NCBI RefSeq assembly: GCF_001982635.1
Contig: NZ_MKFI01000004.1
Coordinates: 551,609 to 615,608 of the forward strand
Length of the DNA stretch: 64,000 bases
Origin: Bradyrhizobium mercantei
GTDB lineage: Bacteria > Pseudomonadota > Alphaproteobacteria > Rhizobiales > Xanthobacteraceae
Reading direction: 5' to 3'
The translations under genes were made by a program, and so were the position numbers. Each line of letters starts with the position of its first letter. The stretch's first letter is position 1. The notes under the pieces are model-generated. The model had not been told where the DNA came from and did no database searches. It worked only from the letters and a program-made list of their open reading frames with translations. Shown here in pieces: positions 51,675-61,194 of this stretch.

Positions 51675-54097
51675 CAACCCGCCGCCCGCTTCTTCTCTTT
51701 CACCAGCTGCTCCTCCATCAGCATTTCGGTGCCGATAATGCCTTCGCTTGTGAGCTCTTCGAGCTCGGCGTCGGACAGCCCGAGCATGCCTCCGAGGATC
51801 TCGCGGTTGTGCTCGCCGAGCGTCGGCGGCACCGAGCGGATCGCGAACGGAGCATGCCCCTCGCGGAACGGCATCGACGGCTGCGGATGCTTGCCGATGA
51901 AGGCGCGGTCGACCTGCTGGATGAAGCCGCGGGCGTGCAGCTGCGGATCCTTCAGAAGCTCGATCGGCAACCGCGCGACGCCGGATGCAACGCCGGCAGA
52001 TTGCAGCGCAGCCATTGCCGCATCGGCATCGCGCGCCAAGGTCCAGGCCGTGATCGCAGCCTCGATCTCGCGCTCGATGGCGCGGCGGCCCGCGGCGGTC
52101 TTGAGCTTTTCGTCGGTCGCCCAATCCTCGCGGCCGAGCAGCCGTGCGAGTTTCGGCCACATCGCATCATTGGACACCGCGACGACGATCCAATTGTCCT
52201 CGCCATCGCAACGGAAGCAGCCGTGCGGCACGAAATCCGGATGGCGGTTGCCGTACTTGACCGGCGCCTTGCCGTCGATCGAATGCGCGACGATCCAGGG
52301 CGCGGCGAACGGCATCATACATTCGATCTGCGCGAGATCGATGAATTGACCCTGCCCCGTGAGTTTCGCGTGGATCAGCGCGGTCAGCACCGCGGCGGCA
52401 CCATTGAGGCCGCCGACGGCATCGCCGAACGCGGTGTGACTCATGACGGGCGGGCCGGCGGGATCGCCGACCACGCTGGGCAGGCCGGAGCCCTGCTCCA
52501 GCGTCGAGCCATAGGCGCGGCAGTCGCGATGCACGCTGCCGGCGCCGAATGCCGACATCGACATCATCACGAGCTTCGGATTGATCTTGCACAGCACGTC
52601 GTAGCCGAGGCCGAGCTTGGGCAGTACCTCGACCGAATAATTGTCGACCACGAGGTCGGCATCGGCGAGCAGGCGCTTCGCCAGCGCAAGCCCCTTCGGG
52701 CGCGTCAGGTCGAGCGTGATGCCGCGCTTGTTGCGGTTCATGATGCAGTAGCGCACCGACTTCTCGTACATCTGCTCCAGCACATAGGCCGGACGCCGAT
52801 CGACGCCGCGCCACCAGTCCGGATACTGGGTCGCCTCGATCTTGATGACGTCGGCGCCGAGATCGGCGAGCGTGCGGGTGCAGATCGGCCCGGCCCAGCC
52901 CATCGAGAAGTCGACGACGCGGATGCCTTCGAGCGGCAGGCGGTTGATCGCAGCAGGCTTCGGCACCGGCGCACGCGGCACGGCCTCGCGCCGCGCCTGC
53001 TGTTCGCCGAGATCGGGCACCCGCCCACCTTGCAGCGGCGGCGTTGCCGTCAGCCGCTGCACCGTGCCGGCGGAAAAGCCGGTTTCGCCGCCGACCGTGA
53101 TCGGCACGATGGCGCCCCGGGCACGCTTCTCTTCATCGGCGATGAGATCCGATATCTCCGGCACCGGCACGATCGGGATCTTGCGCTTGAGGCCTTCGGC
53201 AAACCATTCCTGCGCGGTGCGCTGCTTCAGCTTGGGCAGGATCTTGCCTTCGATCTCGGCGACGTGGCGCAGCCGGTCGACGCCCATGACCAGCGTCGGG
53301 TCGTCGCGCAGATCGAGCAAGCCCAGCATCTCGCAGAACGCGCGCCATTGCGCCGGGGTTACCGTGGTGACGCCGAGCCAGCCTTGCTTGGTCTCGTAGA
53401 TGCCGACCGGAAAAGTCGGCCAGAACCGGTTGACGCCGATCCGCCGCATGATGTCGCCGCGCTGGAACGCCTCGAACATGATGTATTCGGTGACGGCGAT
53501 AGAGGCCTCGAACAGGCTGAGATGGCTTTCCCGCCCATGGCCGTCCTGCATGCGCCCGAGCACCGACGAGGCGGCGGCGATGAAGCCCCACAGCCCGCCG
53601 AGGATGCCGGTCTGGAAATCCGGCGCGTGCATCGGCGGCCCCTGCTCGGGCCCGACCAGCTTCACGAGCCCGGTCAGCGCGCGGATCGTGGAGTCGGTCG
53701 CGGCGAACTCGGCGTAAGGACCGCGATCGCCGAACCAGGCGAGGTCGAGATGGATCAAGCCCGGATTGTCGCGCCTGATCGCATCGAGATCGATGCCGGG
53801 ACAATCCGCCGCAGCGATGCCGCGCCCATCGAGCAGGATGTCGCAGCTCGCGATCAGCTCGTGCAGGCGCGATGTATCGCCCTTGTCGAGGACGACACTC
53901 GATTTGTTGAAATTGAGGAACGCAAACCACGCGCTGTGCCCCTGCGGCGTCTGCGGCGCAGTGCGGCGAAGCGGATCGCCCGTCGGCGGCTCGACCTTCT
54001 GCACATCGGCGCCGAAATCGGCAAACAGCCGTGCGCAATAGCTCGTGGCCGCAGCACTTCCGATCTCGACAATCCGCAGATGCGACAACGCGCCCAT
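51674..54097 (-). CDS. Tandem class III CoA-transferase (CaiB/BaiF, two domains)
   Basis: 807 residues with two CaiB/BaiF-family domains in tandem (about 1-395 and 410-800). Both start with the family pattern (LRIVEIGSAAATSYCARLFADFGADVQ and IRVVDFSMGWAGPICTRTLADLGADV). The catalytic Asp expected before a GG-L segment is present in the second half (FGDAVGGLNG) but looks replaced by Gly in the first (FQTGILGGLWG). The first half may therefore be inactive. It starts the operon that continues into the ABC transporter, so it probably activates the imported carboxylic acid with CoA. Confidence 0.88.
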   Translation of the reverse strand: MGALSHLRIVEIGSAAATSYCARLFADFGADVQKVEPPTGDPLRRTAPQTPQGHSAWFAFLNFNKSSVVLDKGDTSRLHELIASCDILLDGRGIAAADCPGIDLDAIRRDNPGLIHLDLAWFGDRGPYAEFAATDSTIRALTGLVKLVGPEQGPPMHAPDFQTGILGGLWGFIAAASSVLGRMQDGHGRESHLSLFEASIAVTEYIMFEAFQRGDIMRRIGVNRFWPTFPVGIYETKQGWLGVTTVTPAQWRAFCEMLGLLDLRDDPTLVMGVDRLRHVAEIEGKILPKLKQRTAQEWFAEGLKRKIPIVPVPEISDLIADEEKRARGAIVPITVGGETGFSAGTVQRLTATPPLQGGRVPDLGEQQARREAVPRAPVPKPAAINRLPLEGIRVVDFSMGWAGPICTRTLADLGADVIKIEATQYPDWWRGVDRRPAYVLEQMYEKSVRYCIMNRNKRGITLDLTRPKGLALAKRLLADADLVVDNYSVEVLPKLGLGYDVLCKINPKLVMMSMSAFGAGSVHRDCRAYGSTLEQGSGLPSVVGDPAGPPVMSHTAFGDAVGGLNGAAAVLTALIHAKLTGQGQFIDLAQIECMMPFAAPWIVAHSIDGKAPVKYGNRHPDFVPHGCFRCDGEDNWIVVAVSNDAMWPKLARLLGREDWATDEKLKTAAGRRAIEREIEAAITAWTLARDADAAMAALQSAGVASGVARLPIELLKDPQLHARGFIQQVDRAFIGKHPQPSMPFREGHAPFAIRSVPPTLGEHNREILGGMLGLSDAELEELTSEGIIGTEMLMEEQLVKEKKRAAG

Positions 54098-54192
54098 CAG
54101 GCTTCCTCGCCAACATGACCAGCCGGTGACTGCGGCTGATTCAGTTTTCTTGTTGAGTGAACTTGAAGCCGCGCCAACTGTGTGATGCAAGT

Positions 54193-54216
54193 GGAATTTT
54201 CTTCCGCTTGACGGAA
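54193..54216. promoter_or_regulatory. IclR-like operator in divergent promoter region
   Basis: GGAATTTTCTTCC (54193-54205) overlaps TTCCG-CTTGA-CGGAA (54202-54216), giving nested GGAA/TTCC symmetry. It lies midway between the divergent CoA-transferase and enolase-superfamily genes. IclR-family sites often have this form. No IclR gene is in the window. Confidence 0.45.
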
Positions 54217-54338
54217 TACGCAAATAGCCGCTGTACTTTGCAGCAAGCTTGCGCTGGCGGTCTGGCGCCGTGCGGTTGACGCATTGCTCGATCCGCTATT
54301 GTGCTCTCTTCGACACCAACAAGAGCCGGCGGGAAACC

Positions 54339-55553
54339 ATGAGCAAATCAACCACAATCAAAAGCGTCGAGACGCTCGCCTGCGATGCCGGCTGGCGGAA
54401 CTATCACTTCGTCAAGGTGACGACCACGGACGGGCTGGTCGGCTGGAGCGAATATGACGAAGGCTTTGGCGCGCCCGGCGTGACCGCGGCGATCGAGCGG
54501 CTCTCGGCGCGCGTGGTCGGCAAGAACGCGTTCGAGCATGAACGGATCCATGTCGAGCTGTTCGCCGCGACGCGCCCCGCCGCCGGCGGCGTGGTGGCGC
54601 TGGCGTTAGGGGCCATCGAGAACGCGCTGCTCGACGTCAAGGCCAAGGCGCTCGGCGTGCCCTGCTATGATTTGCTCGGCGGCAAGATCCGCGACCGCGT
54701 GCGGGTCTACTGGTCGCATTGTGCGACCTGGCGCATCAATCATCCCGACTGGTACAAGCCGGCGATCACGGATCTCGACGGCGTCAAGGCGATCGGCGCC
54801 GAGGTGCGCGAGAAGAAATTCACGGCGATGAAGACCAACATCTTCGTCTACACCGACGGCAAGCCGCAGGGCTGGCGGCCCGGCTTCGGCTCGCCGTTCC
54901 AGCCCGAGATCAATGTCGACCGCACGGTGCTCCGCAATCTCTGCATGCATCTGGAGGCGATCCGCGACGGCGCGGGGCCGGATGTCGACCTTTTGCTCGA
55001 CCTCAATTTCAACGCCAAGACCGAAGGCTATCTGAAGATCCTGCGCGCCATCGAGAAGATGGACATGTTCTGGGTCGAGATCGACACCTTCAACCCGCAG
55101 GCGCTCGGCTATATCCGCCGCCAGAGCCCGCACCCGATCTCGTCCTGCGAGACGCTGCTGGGCCTGCGCGAATTCCTGCCCTACTTCACCGAGCAGGCGA
55201 TGGACGTCGCGATCATCGACACGCCGTGGAACGGGGTCTGGCAGTCGATGAAGATCGCCGCCGCCGCCGAGCATTTCGAGGTCAACGTCGCGCCGCACAA
55301 TTTCTACGGCCACCTCTGCACCATGATGAACGCGCATTTCTGCGCGGCAGTGCCGAACTTGCGCATCATGGAGACCGACATCGACCGGCTGGCCTGGGAC
55401 CACGAGCTGTTCACCCACGTGCCCGAGTTCGTCGACGGCCATCTCGTGATCCCGGATCGCCCGGGCTGGGGCACCGAGCCGAACGAGGAAGGCCTGCGCG
55501 CGCATCCGCCGAAGAACAAGGGCGGGTTGCTGAACTACGGGCTGAAGAAGTAG
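54339..55553 (+). CDS. Mandelate racemase/enolase-superfamily enzyme
   Basis: 404 residues. The N-terminal capping part is about 1-130 and the barrel follows. Metal ligands are seen as Asp in LLLDLNFN, Glu in FWVEIDTF and Glu in SSCETLLG, with a base candidate Lys in AMKTNIFV and His in APHNFYGH. It is probably a dehydratase or racemase of a hydroxy or sugar acid. It is divergent from the CoA-transferase gene with a shared control region, pointing to one pathway; the product may be the acid that is then activated. Confidence 0.88.
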   Translation: MSKSTTIKSVETLACDAGWRNYHFVKVTTTDGLVGWSEYDEGFGAPGVTAAIERLSARVVGKNAFEHERIHVELFAATRPAAGGVVALALGAIENALLDVKAKALGVPCYDLLGGKIRDRVRVYWSHCATWRINHPDWYKPAITDLDGVKAIGAEVREKKFTAMKTNIFVYTDGKPQGWRPGFGSPFQPEINVDRTVLRNLCMHLEAIRDGAGPDVDLLLDLNFNAKTEGYLKILRAIEKMDMFWVEIDTFNPQALGYIRRQSPHPISSCETLLGLREFLPYFTEQAMDVAIIDTPWNGVWQSMKIAAAAEHFEVNVAPHNFYGHLCTMMNAHFCAAVPNLRIMETDIDRLAWDHELFTHVPEFVDGHLVIPDRPGWGTEPNEEGLRAHPPKNKGGLLNYGLKK

Positions 55554-55573
55554 GTTGTCACGCTTTCCGCAGC

Positions 55574-55658
55574 CGTCATTGCGAGGAGCGTTCGCGACGA
55601 AGCAATCCACTTCTCCGCTTGTGGCGCGATGGATTGCTTCGCTTCGCTCGCAATGACG
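55574..55658. repeat. Dispersed palindromic repeat, family C
   Basis: Second copy of the family at 39295-39380, with arms CGTCATTGCGAGGAGCG and GCTTCGCTCGCAATGACG around GATGGATTGCTTCG. It is 24 bp before a family A repeat. Confidence 0.87.
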
Positions 55659-55681
55659 TGGATGGAGTAGTACGCACTATC

Positions 55682-55808
55682 CCCGTCATCCTGAGGTGCG
55701 AGCCTTGCGGCGCAATTGCGCCACTGGGCGAGCCTCGAAGGATGCACGGCCACAATCGGGCCGTCGACCCTTCGAGACGGCTGCTTTGCAGCCTCCTCAG
55801 GGTGACGG
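55682..55808. repeat. Dispersed palindromic repeat, family A
   Basis: Second copy of the family at 1411-1518. It has the same ends, CCCGTCATCCTGAGGTGCGA and CCTCAGGGTGACGG, but a different, longer centre that includes GGCGCAATTGCGCC. It lies between converging genes. Confidence 0.85.
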
Positions 55809-55828
55809 TGACGGAGTGGCCACCGTGC

Positions 55829-57067
55829 TCAATTATCCTCGCGCACCGCCGTGAACGCGCTCTCGATCACGTCGCCGATCGGCTGCCAGGCATTGCCGTC
55901 GAACTGCACCAGCCGCATCTGCTTGATCGGGCGGAAATCCTTCGGGCCGGTGTTGATCACGATCCCCGGCAGCGCGATCGGGCTCTGATAGTCCTTCAGC
56001 GAGGCGGCCTGCCGCATGATGTTCTCGCGCGACAGGTCGTCTCCGCACTGGCGCAGCACCTGCATCAGCGTGTCGGCGGCGGCATAGCCGAACACCGCGT
56101 AGATGTCGTCCTTGTCGCCGTCGGGATAATATTTGTCCATGAAGGCGAGCCACGCCTTGATCTGCGGATCGTTCTTCCAGGAGGCGTCGCCGGCATCCTT
56201 CAGGAACGAGGTCGAGATCACGCCGAGCGAGTTCTGCAGGCCCGCCGGCCGCAGCGCGCTGGCGATCGAGGCCGAGGCATTGTCGAGGATGAACACCGGG
56301 TGCCAGTCGAGATCAGCGGCAACACGGATCGCGCGCGCCGCGATCGCCGGCGCGCCGTCGAACACCAGGATGTCGGCGCCGGAGTTCTTCAGGATGCCGA
56401 TCTGGTTCTGGATCGCGGTCTCCGACGCGTCGAAGGCGAGATCAGCCACGATCATGCCGGCGGTATCGCCGAGCCCCTCCTGCAGTCCCCTGAACAGATC
56501 GCGGCCGAACTGGTCGTTCTGCCAGAGCACCGCGATCTTGCGCGAGGGATAGGCGGCCTGGATGTAATTGGCGTAGATTTGGCCCTCGGCGCGGAAGGTC
56601 GGCTGCCAGCCCATCGTCCAGGGAAAGCTAGTCGGATGCGCCCATTCCTCGTCGCCGGAGGCGACGAACAGCTGCGGGATCTTGTTCTCGTTGAGGTACT
56701 TTCGCACGGCGAGATTGCTCGGCGTGCCGAACGAGCCGAACATCAACAGCACGTCCTGCTTCTCGACGAGATCGCGGGTCTGCTCCATCGCGGTTTTCGG
56801 GTTGGAGCTGTCATCGACCGAGACGAACCTGACCTTGCGGCCGTTGATGCCGCCATGCTCGTTGACCATGTCGAAATAGGCCGCTTCCGCCCGCCCGATG
56901 GTCGCGAACGCCGCGAGCGGCCCGGTATACGGCATCACATTGCCGATGCGGATTTCGCTACCGGCCGCCTGCGCCGCCTGCTGGGCGCGCAGCGGCGCCG
57001 CTGCGAGCATTGCTGCGAGGGTCAGCCATAGCGAAAGCGCGGTTTGTCTTTTTGTTTGCATCAACAT
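55829..57067 (-). CDS. Liv/HAAT-type periplasmic binding protein
   Basis: 412-residue exported type I binding protein. The signal peptide is TALSLWLTLAAMLAAAPLRA, and the mature part starts near SEIRIGNVMPYTGPLA. Lobe-one sequence EHGGINGRKVRFVSVDDSS and FGSFGTPSNLAVRKYLNENKIPQLF are typical of the amide/urea branch. ATG 57067 or 57061 are both possible. It follows hyuA by about 100 bp in the same direction but has no permease or ATPase genes nearby, so it must use transport partners elsewhere. Confidence 0.9.
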   Translation of the reverse strand: MLMQTKRQTALSLWLTLAAMLAAAPLRAQQAAQAAGSEIRIGNVMPYTGPLAAFATIGRAEAAYFDMVNEHGGINGRKVRFVSVDDSSNPKTAMEQTRDLVEKQDVLLMFGSFGTPSNLAVRKYLNENKIPQLFVASGDEEWAHPTSFPWTMGWQPTFRAEGQIYANYIQAAYPSRKIAVLWQNDQFGRDLFRGLQEGLGDTAGMIVADLAFDASETAIQNQIGILKNSGADILVFDGAPAIAARAIRVAADLDWHPVFILDNASASIASALRPAGLQNSLGVISTSFLKDAGDASWKNDPQIKAWLAFMDKYYPDGDKDDIYAVFGYAAADTLMQVLRQCGDDLSRENIMRQAASLKDYQSPIALPGIVINTGPKDFRPIKQMRLVQFDGNAWQPIGDVIESAFTAVREDN

Positions 57068-57169
57068 CGCCACAAACGCCGGTACGCGACCAGCGCTCCT
57101 CCCGAGCGACCCGACCTTATCGTCCAAGCCAACGCCGGAAAAATGAAATGTTGATGGCGAAGACGGACC

Positions 57170-59209
57170 TCAGCGCAATGTTATGTCGAGCCAGCCCAGC
57201 GGGTTGACCGTGACGCGGTCGCCGCTGTCGACCAGAACCGTGGTGGTTTCGGCCTCAATGATCGCGGGACCGGCGAGCGAATGGCCGAGCTTGAGATCGT
57301 CGAGTGCGTAGACCGGCACCTCACGCCAGGCCCCGAGCCACGCCTGCCGCTTGCCGCGCGGCGCGCAGGGCTCAGCCGAGCCGGCCTTTCCGGCATCGCT
57401 GCTGCCGCGCGCAACCTTGCCGACCGCGGCGACACGGGCGTTGACGAACACCACCTCCTGCCCGCGCGAGGCGTAGGTGTAAAGCTCCTCATGGCGGCGA
57501 TGGAAGCGTTCCTCGATCTGCGCCACCAGATCGGCGGCGCCGAGATCGAGATCGCCGAGCGGCACGTCGATCTCGAACACCTGCTCGCCATAGCGCATCT
57601 CGGCCGAGCGCTCGATCGCGATTTCGCCCTTGAGCCATTGCCGCAGCCGGCCTGCGGCCTGCTCCTCCAGCGCGGCGAATAGCGCCCGCACCTCATCGGC
57701 GGAAATCCGCCCTGTGCCGCAATGCGTGCGGCTGACCTCATAGCGCAGATCGCTGGTCAGCATGCCCCAGGCCGACAGCACGGAGGCCACCGTCGGCACG
57801 ATGATGCGCTTGATCTCGAGCTCGCGCGCGACCTCGGCGGCGTGCATGCCGGCCGCGCCACCGAAGCTGAGCAGCGCGAATTTGCGCGGATCGACGCCGC
57901 GGCGCAAGGTCATCAGGCGGATGCCGTCGGCCATCTTCAGATTGATCATCTTGTAGATGCCGGCCGCCGCCTCGATCCGCGACAGCTCGAGCGCCTGCGC
58001 GATCTGGTCCACCGCGGCTTCCGACGCGGCACGATCGAGCGGCCGTGCGCCGCCCATGAAGGCGGCGGCATCGAGATAGCCGAGCACGACATTGGCATCG
58101 GTGACGGTGGCCGACGTGCCGCCATTGCCGTAGCAGGCCGGGCCCGGCACCGAGCCCGCGCTCTCCGGTCCCACCCGCAGCGTGCGGCTGCCGTCGACAC
58201 CAGCGATCGAGCCGCCGCCGGCCGCGATGCTGGCGATGTCGAGGCTGCGCAGCGCGATGCGCTGGCCTGCCAGCATGCCATCGGCCGACAACGAGGCCTG
58301 GCCATCCGCGATCAGCGAGATGTCGGTCGAGGTGCCGCCCATGTCGAACGGCACGAGATCGGGAATCCCAAGCATCTCGGCGCAGCGGCGGCTGCCGGAG
58401 ATGCCGCCGGCCGGGCCCGACAGCACGGTGCCCGCGGCGAGCCGCGAGGCTTCCTCCACGGGCGCCATGCCGCCATGCGACAGCACGACGAACAGCGAGC
58501 CTTTGAAGCCGGCCTCATGCAGGCTGCGCTCCAGATTGGTCAGATAGCGCCGCACCGTCGGCTCGACATAGGCATTCACGATCGTGGTCGAGACGCGCTC
58601 ATATTCCTTGATCTGCGGCAGCACGTCGCTGGAGCGCGACACGCTGACATCGGGCAGCTCTTTGGCAAGCCGCTCGACCGCGGCGAGCTCATGCGCCGGG
58701 TTGAGATAGGCGTGCAGGAAGCAGACCGCGACCGAATTCGCGCCCGACCGTTTCACCTCGGCGATGACATCACCGAGTGCGGCCGCATCGAGTGCAACCG
58801 CGGCGCTGCCGTCGGCCTTCAACCGCTCGCGCACGCCGAAACGGCGCTCGCGCGGCACCAGCGGCTCCGGCGGCGGCGTACGCAGATCGTAGCGATCGGG
58901 CTTCAGGCCTTCGCGCATCTCGACGACGTCGCGATGGCCCGCGGTGGTCAAGAGCGCAACCTTGGCGCCCTTGCGCTCCAGCAGCGCATTGGTCGCAACC
59001 GTCGTGCCGTGCACCAGGCGATCGGTCGCGGCCAGCATCGCCGCGCGCGTCACGCCGAGGCGGCGCGCCAGCTCTTCCAGTCCCGCCATCACACCGACCG
59101 ACTGGTCGGCCGGCGTGGACGGTGATTTCGCGAAAACGGTGCGCCCGCTTTGATCCGTCGCAACCAGGTCGGTGTAGGTGCCGCCGACGTCAACCCCAAT
59201 CGTGTACAT
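57170..59209 (-). CDS. hyuA: Hydantoinase/oxoprolinase subunit A
   Basis: 679-residue ATP-dependent amidohydrolase subunit of the N-methylhydantoinase/5-oxoprolinase type. It starts YTIGVDVGGTYTDLVATDQSG, has LVHGTTVATNALLERKGAKVALLTT, and DMGGTSTDISLIADG as the ATPase-like core. ATG 59209 was chosen over GTG 59215. It overlaps no gene but lies 7 bp after hyuB. It cleaves a cyclic amide with ATP together with HyuB; the substrate could be a hydantoin, oxoproline or creatinine-related compound. Confidence 0.92.
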   Translation of the reverse strand: MYTIGVDVGGTYTDLVATDQSGRTVFAKSPSTPADQSVGVMAGLEELARRLGVTRAAMLAATDRLVHGTTVATNALLERKGAKVALLTTAGHRDVVEMREGLKPDRYDLRTPPPEPLVPRERRFGVRERLKADGSAAVALDAAALGDVIAEVKRSGANSVAVCFLHAYLNPAHELAAVERLAKELPDVSVSRSSDVLPQIKEYERVSTTIVNAYVEPTVRRYLTNLERSLHEAGFKGSLFVVLSHGGMAPVEEASRLAAGTVLSGPAGGISGSRRCAEMLGIPDLVPFDMGGTSTDISLIADGQASLSADGMLAGQRIALRSLDIASIAAGGGSIAGVDGSRTLRVGPESAGSVPGPACYGNGGTSATVTDANVVLGYLDAAAFMGGARPLDRAASEAAVDQIAQALELSRIEAAAGIYKMINLKMADGIRLMTLRRGVDPRKFALLSFGGAAGMHAAEVARELEIKRIIVPTVASVLSAWGMLTSDLRYEVSRTHCGTGRISADEVRALFAALEEQAAGRLRQWLKGEIAIERSAEMRYGEQVFEIDVPLGDLDLGAADLVAQIEERFHRRHEELYTYASRGQEVVFVNARVAAVGKVARGSSDAGKAGSAEPCAPRGKRQAWLGAWREVPVYALDDLKLGHSLAGPAIIEAETTTVLVDSGDRVTVNPLGWLDITLR

Positions 59210-59216
59210 CACCACC

Positions 59217-60869
59217 CTATACCGCCTTCGAAACCAGACCCTGTGCGACGTCGCGTGTCCGCGCCTCCGTCGTTCGTTTCTCCGGCGGCCCCCAGCCGCC
59301 GCCGCCGGACGAGCGGATCTCGAGGCAGTCGCCGGGGCGGAGCTCGATGCCGACCTCCTTGGTCTTCAACACGCGCGGTTCGCGGCCTTCCGACAAGAGG
59401 CGATAGTGATGCGGCTGGCCGTCCCTGCCGCCGAGCATGCCGCACGGACCGTGGCGCGCGCCGTCGCCGGCGGTGTTGCCCTTGGCCGGCTTGTCGGTCT
59501 CCAGCACCATGTCGAGCGCCACGCCGAGTCCGCCGCGATGCTGGCCATCACCACCTGAGTCGGGGCGGAATTCATGCTGGCGGAAATGCAGGGGGAAGCG
59601 CACTTCGGCGACCTCGATGCTGCCGAATTTGAGACCGCCGACCGAGTGCCACTCGCCGATCGAGGAGTAACCGTCGCCGCCGGGCGATGCGCCGCCGCCG
59701 GGCCGCGCCTGGAACATGTGCCAGATGAAATTGCGACCGTTGCGCGGATCCTCGCCCTGGATCGCGATCCGGAATCGTCGCCCCCAGCCGCCCATCACGC
59801 GATCCGGACACGACGCCGACATCGCCTTGATGATCGCTTCGACGATCTCGTTGGAGGGATGGCTGGTGCACAAGGTCACCGGACGGCCGGGATCGGCCCA
59901 GACGATGGTGCCTTGTTTTGCCACCACCTTGAGCGGCCGCAGCGCGCCCGTGTTCTTCGGGATATCGGCGTCGATCAGATAGGCGAAGGCCATCGCGACC
60001 GCGGCTTGCATGTTGGCATGCGAGGAGTTGACGAAGCTGGTCGACTGCGGATCGGAGCCGGTGAGATCGACCTCGATGTCACTGCCCTTCTTGGTCACCT
60101 TGGCCGCGATCTTGATGTCGGTGCGGCCATGGCCGTCATCGTCGAGCAAAGCCTCGCCGTAGAACACGCCGTCCTTCCAGCTCGACACCACCGCGCGGGT
60201 CTGCTGCTCGGTGGCATCGAGAATGGCTTCGATCGCAGCTTCGACGGTCTCGGCGCCGAACTCGCTGAACAGTTTTGCAACCCGGCGCTCGCCGAGATGC
60301 GCGGCGCCCAGCATCGCTGCGAGGTCGCCGCGGAATTCACGGGGGTTGCGGATGTTCAGCGCCAAGAGATCAAGCAGGTCCTCACGCGGCTTGCCGGCCT
60401 CGTAGAGCTTGATCGGCGGAATGCGGATGCCTTCCTGATAGATCTCGGTCGCACCGGGATTGTAGGCGCCGTGGGTGGCGCCGCCGATGTCGCTCTGATG
60501 CGCACGCACGATGGTCCACAGCAGCCTTTTTCCCCCGTCGAACACCGGCACGAAGGCGGTGAGATCAGGCAGATGGCTGCCGCCCTGATAGGGATCGTTG
60601 AGCAGGATGACGTCGCCGGCCGCGACATCCTTGAAGCGCTCCTCGACTGCGAGCGTCGCCCACGGCAAGGCCCCGACATGCACCGGAATGTGATCGGCCT
60701 GCGCGATCAGCCGCCCATTGGTGTCGCAGATCGCCAGCGAAAAATCGCGGCTGGAATTGAGGATCTGCGAATAGGAGGTGCGAAGCATGGCTTCGCCCAT
60801 CTCCTTGACGATCGACGACAGGCGGTGCTGGACGACGGAGCGGGTGATCGGATCGATCTTGGCGGACAT
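59217..60869 (-). CDS. hyuB: Hydantoinase/oxoprolinase subunit B
   Basis: 550-residue partner of HyuA. Family marks are DPITRSVVQHRLSSIVKEMGEAMLRTSYS at the start, LLNDPYQGGSHLPDLTAFVPVF in the middle, VRAHQSDIGGATHGA, and GGLGVALDMVLETDKPA with the acid-rich end. ATG 60869 gives MSAKIDPITR. It is first in the hyuB-hyuA operon, and 325 bp separate it from the divergent DUF305 gene. Confidence 0.92.
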   Translation of the reverse strand: MSAKIDPITRSVVQHRLSSIVKEMGEAMLRTSYSQILNSSRDFSLAICDTNGRLIAQADHIPVHVGALPWATLAVEERFKDVAAGDVILLNDPYQGGSHLPDLTAFVPVFDGGKRLLWTIVRAHQSDIGGATHGAYNPGATEIYQEGIRIPPIKLYEAGKPREDLLDLLALNIRNPREFRGDLAAMLGAAHLGERRVAKLFSEFGAETVEAAIEAILDATEQQTRAVVSSWKDGVFYGEALLDDDGHGRTDIKIAAKVTKKGSDIEVDLTGSDPQSTSFVNSSHANMQAAVAMAFAYLIDADIPKNTGALRPLKVVAKQGTIVWADPGRPVTLCTSHPSNEIVEAIIKAMSASCPDRVMGGWGRRFRIAIQGEDPRNGRNFIWHMFQARPGGGASPGGDGYSSIGEWHSVGGLKFGSIEVAEVRFPLHFRQHEFRPDSGGDGQHRGGLGVALDMVLETDKPAKGNTAGDGARHGPCGMLGGRDGQPHHYRLLSEGREPRVLKTKEVGIELRPGDCLEIRSSGGGGWGPPEKRTTEARTRDVAQGLVSKAV

Positions 60870-61194
60870 CTTTGCCTTGTTGGCGCACGGGGTTGCGCTG
60901 ATTGGTGATGTTATACTGGACAGCGGGAGCGTCGGGTTCCATCCTATAGCCAGAGGCGTCGTGACCGCAAACCGGCCCTCTCGTTGCGACCGATGATTCC
61001 ATCGATCAGCAAGTCGTGATCGGCGAGAATTCTTCGTTTCGCCACGGAATAGAAGACGCGCCATTGCGTCCCACCCATGCAAGCCGATTGAATTTTTGAA
61101 CGGAACAGCATGCGTGGACCGGTCGCGGCCGGTTCGCGGAGACCTTCTCCGACAACCCTCCGACAACCGTCTGACAGCCCTTGGGGTGAACCCG
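60870..61194. other. Divergent gap between hyuB and DUF305 operons
   Basis: About 325 bp without a gene. It must hold promoters for both operons. GGAAC at 61102-61106 could be the -35 half of a general-stress ECF promoter, but the expected -10 CGTT is not clearly placed, so I do not call it. Four CGACAAC-like repeats at 61149-61173 precede the DUF305 start. Confidence 0.4.

Noticed and set aside
61102..61130. General-stress ECF promoter before the DUF305 gene
   Set aside because: GGAAC is present but no CGTT at the right distance; too weak to annotate as a promoter.
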